Source: CAVSRC01 sp963830205
GTDB lineage: Bacteria > Pseudomonadota > Alphaproteobacteria > Rhizobiales > Kaistiaceae
Reading direction: 5' to 3'
NCBI GenBank assembly: GCA_963830205.1
Contig: CAWHLP010000013.1
Coordinates: 1 to 64,000, forward strand
DNA: 64,000 nt
How positions within the stretch are numbered: position 1 is the stretch's first letter; every line of letters starts with the position of its first letter. A program made the position numbers and the translations under genes. The notes below the pieces were generated by a model. It was not told where the DNA came from and did not search any database. It was given only the letters and a program-made list of their open reading frames with translations. This document shows positions 8,675 to 17,808 of the stretch, one piece after another.

Positions 8675-9307
8675 ATGATCATTGCCATCGACGGGCCGGC
8701 GGCGGCCGGCAAGGGGACCCTGGCTGAGCGCCTTTCGGCCCATTACGGCCTGCCCTACCTCGATACCGGGCTGCTCTACCGGCTGACCGGCAAGATGATG
8801 GTCGAGCAGGGCCTCGACCCGGACGATCCGGCGGCGGCCGAGCGCGTGGCCCGCCGGCTCGAACCGGCGCTTCTCGGCGATCCGGCCCTGCGCGGCCACG
8901 AGGCCGGCGAGCTTGCCTCGCGGGTGGCCGTCCATGCCGGCGTCAGGGCGGCGCTGCTCGATTTCCAGCGCGCCTTTGCCGCGAGCCCCGAGGGCGCCGT
9001 CCTCGACGGCCGCGACATCGGCACCGCGGTCTGCCCCGAGGCCGATATCAAGATCTTCGTCACCGCCAGCCCCGAGGTCCGCGCCCGCCGGCGCACCGAC
9101 GAGCTTCTCGCCAAGGGCAGGGCGGTCGACTATCGGACCATCCTCTCCGAGATCACCGGCCGCGACGCCCGTGATTCCGGCCGCACCGCCGCCCCCCTAA
9201 AAGCGGCCGCGGATGCTCACTTGCTCGATACCAGCGACAAGGATATAGAAGCCGCGTTCCGCGCGGCCGTCGAAATTGTCGATCGGGCGCGGGCAGGGCA
9301 CGACTGA
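8675..9307 (+). CDS. cmk: Cytidylate kinase
   Basis: (d)CMP kinase of 210 residues that phosphorylates CMP and dCMP with ATP. The P-loop GPAAAGKGT lies at residues 7-15, followed by YLDTGLLYRL (the substrate-binding region), GRDIGTAVCPEADIKIFVTA and the LID-like Arg segment ARRRTDELL. Length and motif spacing are normal. The start at 8675 gives the usual MIIAIDGP N-terminus; an ATG seven codons upstream (8654) is also open but lies inside a hairpin stem. It sits between aroA and rpsA, the classical order, probably in one transcript with aroA. Confidence 0.93.
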   Translation: MIIAIDGPAAAGKGTLAERLSAHYGLPYLDTGLLYRLTGKMMVEQGLDPDDPAAAERVARRLEPALLGDPALRGHEAGELASRVAVHAGVRAALLDFQRAFAASPEGAVLDGRDIGTAVCPEADIKIFVTASPEVRARRRTDELLAKGRAVDYRTILSEITGRDARDSGRTAAPLKAAADAHLLDTSDKDIEAAFRAAVEIVDRARAGHD

Positions 9308-9526
9308 CGGGAACGGCGCTTGGAAACGGGCGCGTTGCCCGATTTTCGTGCTGTCCGCCCCGGGACGGTCGCGAACCCCGCTTTCTAGCGGGCGGAACGG
9401 GAACTGCCGACTTCATGACCATCGCGCGCCACGCCGCCTGCGGGCGGGTGTTTCCAGTCCGGGTCGTGGAGTGGGTCCGATCAACGCCAACCGCCGGTCT
9501 GCGCCGCCGGCGAAGCAGGAGTGTCA

Positions 9527-11254
9527 ATGCCAGTAGCTGCCGCCCCCACCAAGGAGGATTTTGCCGCCCTTCTCGCCGAGAGCTTCACCACCAATGAGGC
9601 GATGGAAGGCGCGGTCATCAAGGGGAAGATCGTCGCGATCGAGAAGGATCTCGCGGTCATCGACGTCGGCCTCAAGACCGAGGGCCGCGTCCCGCTCAAG
9701 GAATTCACCACGCCCGGCCGCGAATCCACCCTCAAGGTCGGCGACGAGGTCGAGGTCTATCTCGAGCGCATCGAGAATGCCCTCGGCGAGGCCGTGCTCA
9801 GCCGCGAGAAGGCCCGCCGCGAGGAGAGCTGGGTCAAGCTCGAGGAGAGCTTCAACAAGAACGAGAAGGTGACCGGGGTCATCTTCAACCAGGTCAAGGG
9901 CGGCTTCACCGTCGATCTCGACGGCGCCGTGGCCTTCCTGCCGCGTTCGCAGGTCGATATCCGTCCGGTGCGCGATGTCGGCCCGCTGATGCACACGCCG
10001 CAGCCCTTCCAGATCCTCAAGATGGACAAGCGCCGCGGCAACATCGTCGTGTCGCGCCGCACCGTGCTGGAAGAGACCCGGGCCGAGCAGCGTTCCGAAC
10101 TGGTCCAGAGCCTCGAGGAAGGCCAGATCATCGACGGCGTCGTCAAGAACATCACCGACTACGGTGCCTTCGTCGATCTCGGCGGCATCGACGGCCTCCT
10201 GCACGTCACCGACATCGCCTGGCGGCGCATCAACCACCCGTCCGAGGTGCTGTCGATCGGCCAGACCGTCAAGGTGCAGATCATCCGGGTCAACCACGAG
10301 ACCCACCGCATCTCGCTCGGCATGAAGCAGCTCGAGGCCGATCCGTGGCAGGGCATCGAGGCCAAGTATCCGGTCGGCGTGAAGTTCAAGGGCCGCGTCA
10401 CCAACATCACCGACTACGGCGCCTTCGTCGAGCTGGAGCCCGGCATCGAGGGCCTGATCCACGTCTCCGAGATGAGCTGGACCAAGAAGAACGTCCATCC
10501 CGGCAAGATCGTTTCGACCAGCCAGGAAGTCGAGGTGATGATCCTCGAGGTCGATCCGGTGAAGCGGCGCATCTCGCTTGGCCTCAAGCAGACGCTCGCC
10601 AATCCGTGGGAGACCTTCGCCGAGAAGTACCCGCCGGGCACGATCGTCGAGGGCGAGGTCAAGAACAAGACCGAGTTCGGCCTGTTCATCGGCCTCGACG
10701 GCGACGTCGACGGCATGGTCCACCTGTCCGATCTCGACTGGAACCGGCCGGGCGAACAGGCGATCGAGGACTACAACCGCGGCGACCAGGTGCGCGCCCA
10801 GGTGCTCGACGTCGATGTCGAGAAGGAGCGCATCTCGCTCGGCATCAAGCAGGTCGGCGGCGATCCCTTCGCCGATGCCGCCGCTTCCGGCGATCTCCAC
10901 AAGGGTGCGGTCGTCACCTGCGAGGTCATCGACGTCAAGGATGCCGGCATCGATGTGCGCATCGCCGACACCGACTTGACCGCCTTCATCCGCCGTTCGG
11001 ACCTGTCGCGCGACCGTTCCGAGCAGCGGCCGGAGCGCTTCGCCAAGGGCGAGAAGGTCGATGCGCGGGTGACCAACTTCGACAAGAAGAGCCGCAAGAT
11101 CTCGGTGTCGATCAAGGCGCTCGAGATCGCCGAGGAGAAGGAAGCCGTCGCTCAGTACGGCTCCTCCGATTCCGGCGCTTCGCTCGGCGACATCCTCGGT
11201 GCCGCTCTCAAGGCGCGCGAGGAAGGTCACGAAGGGGAAGAGGAAGAGGAATAG
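9527..11254 (+). CDS. rpsA: 30S ribosomal protein S1
   Basis: Ribosomal protein S1 (575 residues) binds mRNA on the 30S subunit and helps start translation of structured or weak-SD messages. Six S1 RNA-binding repeats are visible, starting near residues 33, 115, 203, 288, 375 and 463. The central ones carry the textbook DYGAFVDL...GLLHVTD pattern, while the first two and the last are more divergent, as expected. The C-terminus is acidic. The ATG at 9527 is preceded by AGGAG at 9517-9521 with 5-base spacing, so it is preferred to the in-frame GTG at 9521, which overlaps that site. The 219-bp gap upstream of rpsA holds a short CCCGCT/AGCGGG hairpin but no gene. Confidence 0.97.
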   Translation: MPVAAAPTKEDFAALLAESFTTNEAMEGAVIKGKIVAIEKDLAVIDVGLKTEGRVPLKEFTTPGRESTLKVGDEVEVYLERIENALGEAVLSREKARREESWVKLEESFNKNEKVTGVIFNQVKGGFTVDLDGAVAFLPRSQVDIRPVRDVGPLMHTPQPFQILKMDKRRGNIVVSRRTVLEETRAEQRSELVQSLEEGQIIDGVVKNITDYGAFVDLGGIDGLLHVTDIAWRRINHPSEVLSIGQTVKVQIIRVNHETHRISLGMKQLEADPWQGIEAKYPVGVKFKGRVTNITDYGAFVELEPGIEGLIHVSEMSWTKKNVHPGKIVSTSQEVEVMILEVDPVKRRISLGLKQTLANPWETFAEKYPPGTIVEGEVKNKTEFGLFIGLDGDVDGMVHLSDLDWNRPGEQAIEDYNRGDQVRAQVLDVDVEKERISLGIKQVGGDPFADAAASGDLHKGAVVTCEVIDVKDAGIDVRIADTDLTAFIRRSDLSRDRSEQRPERFAKGEKVDARVTNFDKKSRKISVSIKALEIAEEKEAVAQYGSSDSGASLGDILGAALKAREEGHEGEEEEE

Positions 11255-11288
11255 CGGGCGGCTCCGGCCACCCAGCACCACGCTTCTG

Positions 11289-11318
11289 CGGCCCGCGCCC
11301 CACGGCGCGGGCCGTTTT
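11289..11318 (+). terminator. Rho-independent terminator after rpsA
   Basis: An 11-bp GC-only stem, CGGCCCGCGCC pairing with GGCGCGGGCCG, encloses a CCAC loop and is followed by TTTT. It lies 34 bp after the rpsA stop and separates the aroA-cmk-rpsA run from sppA. Confidence 0.85.
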
Positions 11319-11401
11319 CGTCTGCCCACGCCCCGCGCCCCTTGCCCGCATGGCGCTAAGGCGCTAACCCACCGGGCCTGGGGAACAGTGAGGCCTGACC
11401 C

Positions 11402-12412
11402 ATGTCCATGACCGCCGACCAGATCGTCGACCGTCGCCGCCTGCGCCGAAAGCTCACTTTCTGGCGCGTCGTCGGCTTCCTGGCGATCCTCATCATCATC
11501 GCCGGTGCCGTCATCGGCCTGGCCGGGCGCGACGCCTTCCCGCTGATCGCCGAGCCGCAGATCGCCCGCGTGACCGTTTCCGGCTTCATCGCCAACGACC
11601 GCAATCGCGACGAGATGCTGGCGCGGCTCGCCCGGACCGACGCCGTCAAGGGCGTCATCGTCGCCATCGATTCGACCGGCGGCTCGACCGCCGGCGGCGA
11701 GGCGCTCTACGAGGGCATCCGCCAGCTCGCCGAGAAGAAGCCGACGGTCGCCACCATCGCCACCTTCGGCGCCTCGGCGGCCTATATGACCGCCATTGCC
11801 ACCAACCACATCGTGGCGCGGCGCTCGTCGATCACCGGCTCGATCGGCGTGCTCTTCCAGTACCCGGAGGTCAGCGAGCTGCTCAAGACCCTCGGCGTCA
11901 AGGTCGAGGACATCAAGAGCGCCCCGCTCAAGGCGCAGCCGAACCCGTTCGAGCCGACCACCGATCAGGCGCGTCAGGTCATCCAGGGCGTCGTCGACGA
12001 CACCTTCAACTGGTTCGTCGACATCGTCGCCGAGCGTCGCGGGCTCGCCCGCGCCGACGCGCTGTCGCTCGCCGACGGGCGCATCTACACCGGCCAGCAG
12101 GCGCTGGCCGCCAATCTGATCGACGAGATCGGCGGCGAGCAGGCGGCAATCGCCTGGCTGGGCAGCAAGGGCGTCGACACCAGGCTGCCGATCCGCGACT
12201 GGAAGCCGGCCAATGCGGGCGGTGGTCTGTTCCCGCTGGCCGATGCTGCGGCATTATGGATCGCTGAAAAGACCGGCATAGCGCCAGCGCTGCTGCGTGG
12301 CGGCGTGCTGGACCGAATTCTTCCGCAAAGTCTGAAGCTTGACGGTCTCATGTCGGTTTGGCAGGGTTCAGCCGGCGCTGGCGCCGTGCCTGCCGAGGGG
12401 GCAGCCCAATGA
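11402..12412 (+). CDS. sppA: Signal peptide peptidase SppA (S49 family)
   Basis: A 336-residue single-domain S49 protease, anchored by one membrane helix (about 22-41) with the catalytic domain in the periplasm, that degrades cleaved signal peptides. The catalytic serine is in TFGASAAYMT (S125) within the conserved oxyanion context, SITGSIGVLF follows, and the lysine of the Ser-Lys dyad lies in IKSAPLKAQ (172-179). It is the short, one-domain form, as in Gram-positives and alphaproteobacteria, not the two-domain E. coli type. Its stop overlaps the ihfB start (ATGA), so the two are translationally coupled. It lies just after the rpsA terminator and so probably has its own promoter. Confidence 0.9.
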   Translation: MSMTADQIVDRRRLRRKLTFWRVVGFLAILIIIAGAVIGLAGRDAFPLIAEPQIARVTVSGFIANDRNRDEMLARLARTDAVKGVIVAIDSTGGSTAGGEALYEGIRQLAEKKPTVATIATFGASAAYMTAIATNHIVARRSSITGSIGVLFQYPEVSELLKTLGVKVEDIKSAPLKAQPNPFEPTTDQARQVIQGVVDDTFNWFVDIVAERRGLARADALSLADGRIYTGQQALAANLIDEIGGEQAAIAWLGSKGVDTRLPIRDWKPANAGGGLFPLADAAALWIAEKTGIAPALLRGGVLDRILPQSLKLDGLMSVWQGSAGAGAVPAEGAAQ

Positions 12413-12687
12413 TCAAGTCGGAACTCGTCCAGAAGCTGTCTGAACAGAATCCGCACCTCTACCAACGCGACGTCGAAAACATCGTCAACGCCATCCTCAG
12501 CGAGATCACCGATGCGCTGTCGCGTGGCGACCGGGTGGAACTGCGCGGCTTCGGCGCCTTCTCGGTCAAGAACCGTCCGGCGCGCACGGGGCGCAACCCG
12601 CGCACCGGAAGCCGGGTGGCGGTGACCGAGAAATACGTGCCCTTCTTCAAGACCGGCAAGGAGATGCGCGAGCGCCTCAACACCTGA
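12409..12687 (+). CDS. ihfB: Integration host factor subunit beta
   Basis: A 92-residue DNA-bending protein of the HU/IHF family; with IhfA it forms IHF. MIKSELVQKL begins the protein. The beta-arm motif GRNPRTG at 61-67 contains the proline that intercalates into DNA, and VPFFKTGKEMRERLN closes the fold. The start is fixed by the ATGA overlap with sppA at 12409. IHF-beta is preferred to HU from the ELVQKLSEQNP N-terminus and from its place after rpsA/sppA, as in other proteobacteria. Confidence 0.92.
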   Translation: MIKSELVQKLSEQNPHLYQRDVENIVNAILSEITDALSRGDRVELRGFGAFSVKNRPARTGRNPRTGSRVAVTEKYVPFFKTGKEMRERLNT

Positions 12688-12736
12688 GCCGCCGCCCTGC
12701 CGCAGCGGGGGACGCGCCACCCGCGCAAGGACTGCG

Positions 12737-13084
12737 ATGCGACGCTTCCTGATCTTCTTCGTGCTGCTGCCCATCGCCATCGTCGCGGTGGCCCTCTCGG
12801 TCGCCAACCGCTCGGGCGTCGTGCTGTCGTTCGATCCGCTCGGCGGCGGCGCACCGCGCTGGTCGGTCGAACTGCCGCTCTTCATCCTGCTCTTCGCCAC
12901 GCTTGCCTTGGGTGTTCTGGTTGGCGGCATCGCCACCTGGATCGGCCAGGGCAAATGGCGGCGGGCGGCGCGCGCCGAGCGCGCCAATGCGGCGCGCCTG
13001 CGCCAGGAAGTCGAGCGCCTGCGCGAGCGTGTCAGCGCGACGCCGGCCCTGCCGCCACCCTTCACCGACCGCGACGCGGCGTAG
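12737..13084 (+). CDS. LapA-domain (DUF1049) membrane protein
   Basis: A 115-residue inner-membrane protein with two transmembrane helices (about 4-23 and 46-70), a WSVELPLFILLFATLALGVLVGG core and a basic coiled-coil C-terminus (about 75-102). This is the layout of LapA/DUF1049 proteins, which in E. coli work with LapB in regulating lipopolysaccharide synthesis through LpxC turnover. No lapB gene lies in the window, so that role is by family analogy. It sits 49 bp after ihfB, the same neighbourhood as in gammaproteobacteria. Confidence 0.8.
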   Translation: MRRFLIFFVLLPIAIVAVALSVANRSGVVLSFDPLGGGAPRWSVELPLFILLFATLALGVLVGGIATWIGQGKWRRAARAERANAARLRQEVERLRERVSATPALPPPFTDRDAA

Positions 13085-13098
13085 AGCCGTCTCGCCCC

Positions 13099-14046
13099 AT
13101 GCGTTTCGTCGGCGCGGCCGAAATCGATTCAGTCCTCGACTATCCCACCCTGGCGGAAGCGTTGGCCGGGGCGTTTCGCACCGGCATCGTGGCGCCGGTG
13201 CGCCACCATCACACCATCGAGCGGGGCGGGGAGAGCGCCACGCTGCTCCTCATGCCGGCCTGGGACCCGGCGGGCGGCGGCTATATCGGCGTCAAGGTCG
13301 CCTCCGTCTTTCCGCTCAATGCGGCGCGGGGCAAGCCCAGCGTCATGGGCACCTATCTGCTGCTTGCCGGCGACAGCGGCGCGCCGCTTGCCGGCTTCGA
13401 CGGCATGACCCTGACGCTCTGGCGCACCGCCGCTGCCTCGGCGCTGGCCGCGGGCTTCCTCGCCCGGCCCGATGCCAGCCGCATGGCGATGATCGGCGCC
13501 GGCGCGCTCGCCCCCCGGCTGATCGCCGCCCACGCGGCCACCCGCCCGATCACGCACGTCACCATCTGGAACCGCACGCCCGAGACCGCCGAGCGCCTGG
13601 CCGCAGCGCTCGATCGCCCCGGCCTCACCGTGACCGCCACGCGCGACCGCGAGAGGGCGGTGGCCGCGGCCGACATCGTCTCGGTCGCCACCATGAGCCC
13701 GACACCACTGGTCGAAGGCGCCTGGCTCAAGCCCGGCGCCCATGTCGACCTCGCCGGCGCCTACACGCCGGCGATGCGCGAGGCCGACGACGCGGCGATC
13801 CGCCGGGCGCGCGTCCATGTCGACACCCGCGGCGGGGCGCTCAAGGAGGCCGGCGACATCGTCCAGCCGCTTGCCGCCGGTGTCATCGGCGAGGCCGACA
13901 TTGCCGGCGACCTCTTCGACCTCTGCCGCGGCACGGTTCCCGGCCGCCGCTCGGACGACGAAATCACGCTCTTCAAGTCGGTCGGCTCGGCCATCGAGGA
14001 CCTCGCCGCGGCCGTCCTCGTCTGGCAGCGGCTGGCGGTCGCCTGA
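13099..14046 (+). CDS. Ornithine cyclodeaminase / mu-crystallin family protein
   Basis: A 315-residue NAD(P)-dependent oxidoreductase-fold protein of the ornithine cyclodeaminase/mu-crystallin family. It has the substrate-domain features RHHH and KVASVFPLN, the segment GFDGMTLTLWRTAAASALAA, and the Rossmann motif MIGAGALAPRLIAAHA (about 134-149). The activity may be ornithine cyclodeaminase, ketimine/imine reductase or alanine-dehydrogenase-like; sequence alone does not decide. It follows the LapA-like gene by 14 bp and precedes trpF by 67 bp, so it is probably in the same transcript without belonging to tryptophan synthesis. Confidence 0.85.
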   Translation: MRFVGAAEIDSVLDYPTLAEALAGAFRTGIVAPVRHHHTIERGGESATLLLMPAWDPAGGGYIGVKVASVFPLNAARGKPSVMGTYLLLAGDSGAPLAGFDGMTLTLWRTAAASALAAGFLARPDASRMAMIGAGALAPRLIAAHAATRPITHVTIWNRTPETAERLAAALDRPGLTVTATRDRERAVAAADIVSVATMSPTPLVEGAWLKPGAHVDLAGAYTPAMREADDAAIRRARVHVDTRGGALKEAGDIVQPLAAGVIGEADIAGDLFDLCRGTVPGRRSDDEITLFKSVGSAIEDLAAAVLVWQRLAVA

Positions 14047-14113
14047 CCGCGGTTTTCCGCGGTTTCCTGCCCCCGTTGGACTCCTTCCCCGTTTCGTGCC
14101 AAATGCACCCCCC

Positions 14114-14785
14114 ATGAGCCTCATCGTGAAGATATGCGGCCTCTCGACGGAGGAGACGCTGGACGCCGCGCTTGTCGCCGGCGCCGACATGGTCGGCTTC
14201 AACTTCTTTGCGAAGAGCCCGCGTTTCGTGTCGCCCGCGCGTGCCGCCGAGCTGGCCGGGCGCGTCGCCGGCCGCGCCGAGATCGTCGCGGTCACCGTCG
14301 ATATGGACGATGCCGGCCTTGCCGAGATCGTCGCGAGCGATCAGCCCCGACGCATTGCAACTTCATGGCGCCGAGACACCGGAGCGGGTTGCGGACGTGC
14401 GTCGGCGCTTCGGCCGCCAGGTGATCAAGGCGCTGCCGATCGCGACGGCCGACGATCTGGCGCGGGCCGAAGACTACATGGCCGTCGCCGACCGGCTGCT
14501 GCTCGATGCCAAGCCGCCCAAGGACGCGACCCGCCCCGGCGGCCTCGGCACGCCCTTCGACTGGACGCTGCTCGCCGGCTTCGACCCGGACATCCCCTAC
14601 CTGCTCTCCGGCGGGCTGGCGCCCGGCAACGTCGCCGAGGCGATCGCCATCACCGGCGCCCCCGGCGTCGACGTATCCTCAGGCGTTGAGAGTGCCCCCG
14701 GCCGCAAGGAGGCCAACCTGATCCGCGCCTTCATTTCCAATGCCCGCGGCGCCGGCGCCGCATCGCCCATGCACAAGGCCGCTTC

Positions 14786-14789
<4 letters not shown>
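14114..14789 (+). CDS. trpF: Phosphoribosylanthranilate isomerase, one frameshift
   Basis: TrpF turns N-(5-phosphoribosyl)anthranilate into the open-chain CdRP in tryptophan synthesis. The first frame gives VKICGLSTEETLDAALVAGAD and GFNFFAKSPRFVS, with the catalytic Cys in KICGL; the second frame gives PDALQLHGAETP, LLLDAKPP, GGLGTPFDW, LLSGGLAPGNV and VDVSSGVE. The join falls at a CCCC run (14345-14348), and removing one C gives a continuous 224-residue enzyme of normal length. With intact trpB and trpA attached by overlap, an error in the sequence is more likely than loss of the gene. The stop overlaps trpB (ATGA). Confidence 0.9.
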
Positions 14790-16003
<1,214 letters not shown>

Positions 16004-16007
16004 GGCC

Positions 16008-16850
16008 ATGACCTCCACCCGCATCGACCGCCGCTTTGCCGCGCTGAAAGAGGAGGGCCGCCCGGCGCTGGTCACCTTCGTCATGAGCGGCGACCCGGAC
16101 TACGAGGCTTCGCTCGCCGTCATCAAGGCGCTGCCACAAGCCGGCGCCGACGTGATCGAGCTCGGCATGCCCTTCTCCGATCCCATGGCCGACGGCCCGG
16201 CGATCCAGGCGGCGGGCCTGAGGGCGCTGAAGGGCGGCCAGACGCTCGCCAAGACGCTTGCCATGGTGCGCGCCTTCCGCGAAGGCGATCAGAACACGCC
16301 CATCGTCCTCATGGGCTATTACAACCCGATCTATTCCTACGGCAACGAGCGCTTCCTGGAGGACGCCAAGGCAGCCGGCGTCGACGGCCTCATCCTGGTC
16401 GATCTGCCGCCCGAGGCCGACGACGAGCTCTGCCTGCCGGCGATTGCCCACGGCATCAACTTCATCCGCCTGGCGACGCCGACCACCGACGACCACCGCC
16501 TGCCCGCCGTCCTCGCCAATGCGTCGGGCTTCGTCTACTACGTCTCCATGCTCGGCATCACCGGCATGGCGCTGCCCGACACCACCCGCATCGCCGGGGC
16601 GGTGGAAAGGATCAAGCGGCACACCATATTGCCGGTGGCTGTCGGTTTTGGCGTCAAGACCGCCGCCCAGGCGCGCGAGATCGGCCGGGCCGCCGACGGC
16701 GTGGTTGTCGGCACCGCCATCGTCGAGGCGGTGCGCACCTCGCTCGATGGCGCCGGCCACGCCACCGGGCGGACGGTCGCTGAGGTTTCGGCGCTGGTGT
16801 CGGATCTCGCCTCCGGCGTGCGCAGCGCCCGCCTGCAAGCGGCGGAATAG
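16008..16850 (+). CDS. trpA: Tryptophan synthase alpha chain
   Basis: Tryptophan synthase alpha subunit (280 residues), a TIM barrel that cleaves indole-3-glycerol phosphate and channels indole to TrpB. The catalytic Glu lies in VIELGMPFSDPMADGP and the catalytic Asp in GLILVDLPPEAD. The phosphate-binding loop GFGVKT and VVGTAIVE follow near the C-terminus. The start at 16008 follows the trpB stop after 4 bp. Confidence 0.96.
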   Translation: MTSTRIDRRFAALKEEGRPALVTFVMSGDPDYEASLAVIKALPQAGADVIELGMPFSDPMADGPAIQAAGLRALKGGQTLAKTLAMVRAFREGDQNTPIVLMGYYNPIYSYGNERFLEDAKAAGVDGLILVDLPPEADDELCLPAIAHGINFIRLATPTTDDHRLPAVLANASGFVYYVSMLGITGMALPDTTRIAGAVERIKRHTILPVAVGFGVKTAAQAREIGRAADGVVVGTAIVEAVRTSLDGAGHATGRTVAEVSALVSDLASGVRSARLQAAE

Positions 16851-16876
16851 GATCCCTTGAGCGGGGAAAGAGACAG

Positions 16877-17788
16877 ATGAGCTGGATCAACAACGTCGTC
16901 CGCCCGAAGATTCGCAACCTCCTCAACAAGCGGGAGGTTTCGCCCAATCTCTGGATCAAGTGTCCGGAGACCGGCGAAATGGTCTTCCATCGCGACCTCG
17001 AGCTGAACCAGTTCGTCATCCCCGGTTCCGGCTACCACATGCGCATGAATGCCGGCCAGCGCCTGCAGAGCTTCTTCGACAACGGCGCCTACGAGACCCT
17101 GCCGCTGCCCGAGGTGCCGACCGATCCGCTCAAGTTCCGCGACGAGCGCCGCTACACCGAGCGGCTGCGCGATGCCCGCGCCAAGACCACGCTCACCGAC
17201 GCAGTGGTGGTCGGCGCCGGCACCGTCGAGCATGTGCCCCTGGTCGCCGCCGTGCAGGATTTCGATTTCATGGGCGGCTCGCTCGGCATGGCCGCCGGCG
17301 AGGCCATCGTCACCGGCATGATGAGCGCGGTCGAGCGCAAGCGCCCCTTCGTCATGTTCGCCGCCTCCGGCGGCGCCCGCATGCAGGAGGGCATCCTGTC
17401 GCTGATGCAGCTCTCGCGCACCACCATCGCCGTCCAGGCGCTGCACGAGGAGAAGCTGCCCTATATCGTTGTGCTGACCAATCCGACCACCGGCGGCGTC
17501 ACCGCCTCCTATGCCATGCTCGGCGACATCCACATCGCCGAGCCGGGCGCGCTCATCGGCTTTGCCGGCCCGCGCGTCATCGAGCAGACCATCCGCGAGA
17601 AGCTGCCCGACGGCTTCCAGCGCTCGGAGTTCCTGCGCGAGCACGGCATGGTCGACATGGTCGTCCACCGCCACAAGCTGCGCCAGACGATCAGCCGCAT
17701 TTGCCGCCTGCTCGGCGCCGAGGCGCTGAGCGACACCCTGCCGGCGCCGGCCGAACCGACGGCCGAGCCGGCGCCCGCCACCGCCTGA
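16877..17788 (+). CDS. accD: Acetyl-CoA carboxylase carboxyltransferase subunit beta
   Basis: Beta subunit of the acetyl-CoA carboxylase carboxyltransferase (303 residues), which with AccA moves the carboxyl group from carboxybiotin to acetyl-CoA. The crotonase-like core shows DFDFMGGSLGMAAGEAI, SGGARMQEG, PTTGGVTASYAMLGD and GFAGPRVIEQT. The N-terminal zinc ribbon is degenerate: WIKCPETGEM and FVIPGSGYHMRM keep only one of the four cysteines of the E. coli protein. I recall the same loss in Rhizobium/Brucella AccD, so it is a lineage trait and not damage. It lies 26 bp after trpA and 20 bp before folC, the common accD-folC order. Confidence 0.96.
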   Translation: MSWINNVVRPKIRNLLNKREVSPNLWIKCPETGEMVFHRDLELNQFVIPGSGYHMRMNAGQRLQSFFDNGAYETLPLPEVPTDPLKFRDERRYTERLRDARAKTTLTDAVVVGAGTVEHVPLVAAVQDFDFMGGSLGMAAGEAIVTGMMSAVERKRPFVMFAASGGARMQEGILSLMQLSRTTIAVQALHEEKLPYIVVLTNPTTGGVTASYAMLGDIHIAEPGALIGFAGPRVIEQTIREKLPDGFQRSEFLREHGMVDMVVHRHKLRQTISRICRLLGAEALSDTLPAPAEPTAEPAPATA

Positions 17789-17808
17789 GACCGGGTTCTT
17801 CAGCGTCC

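Noticed and set aside
9375..9395. Terminator between cmk and rpsA
   Set aside because: CCCGCT/AGCGGG makes only a 6-bp stem and no T-run follows, so it does not qualify.
16877..17050. Damaged accD
   Set aside because: Missing zinc cysteines first looked like mutation, but the rest of the frame is intact and the same segment is Cys-poor in rhizobial AccD, so it is normal for the lineage.
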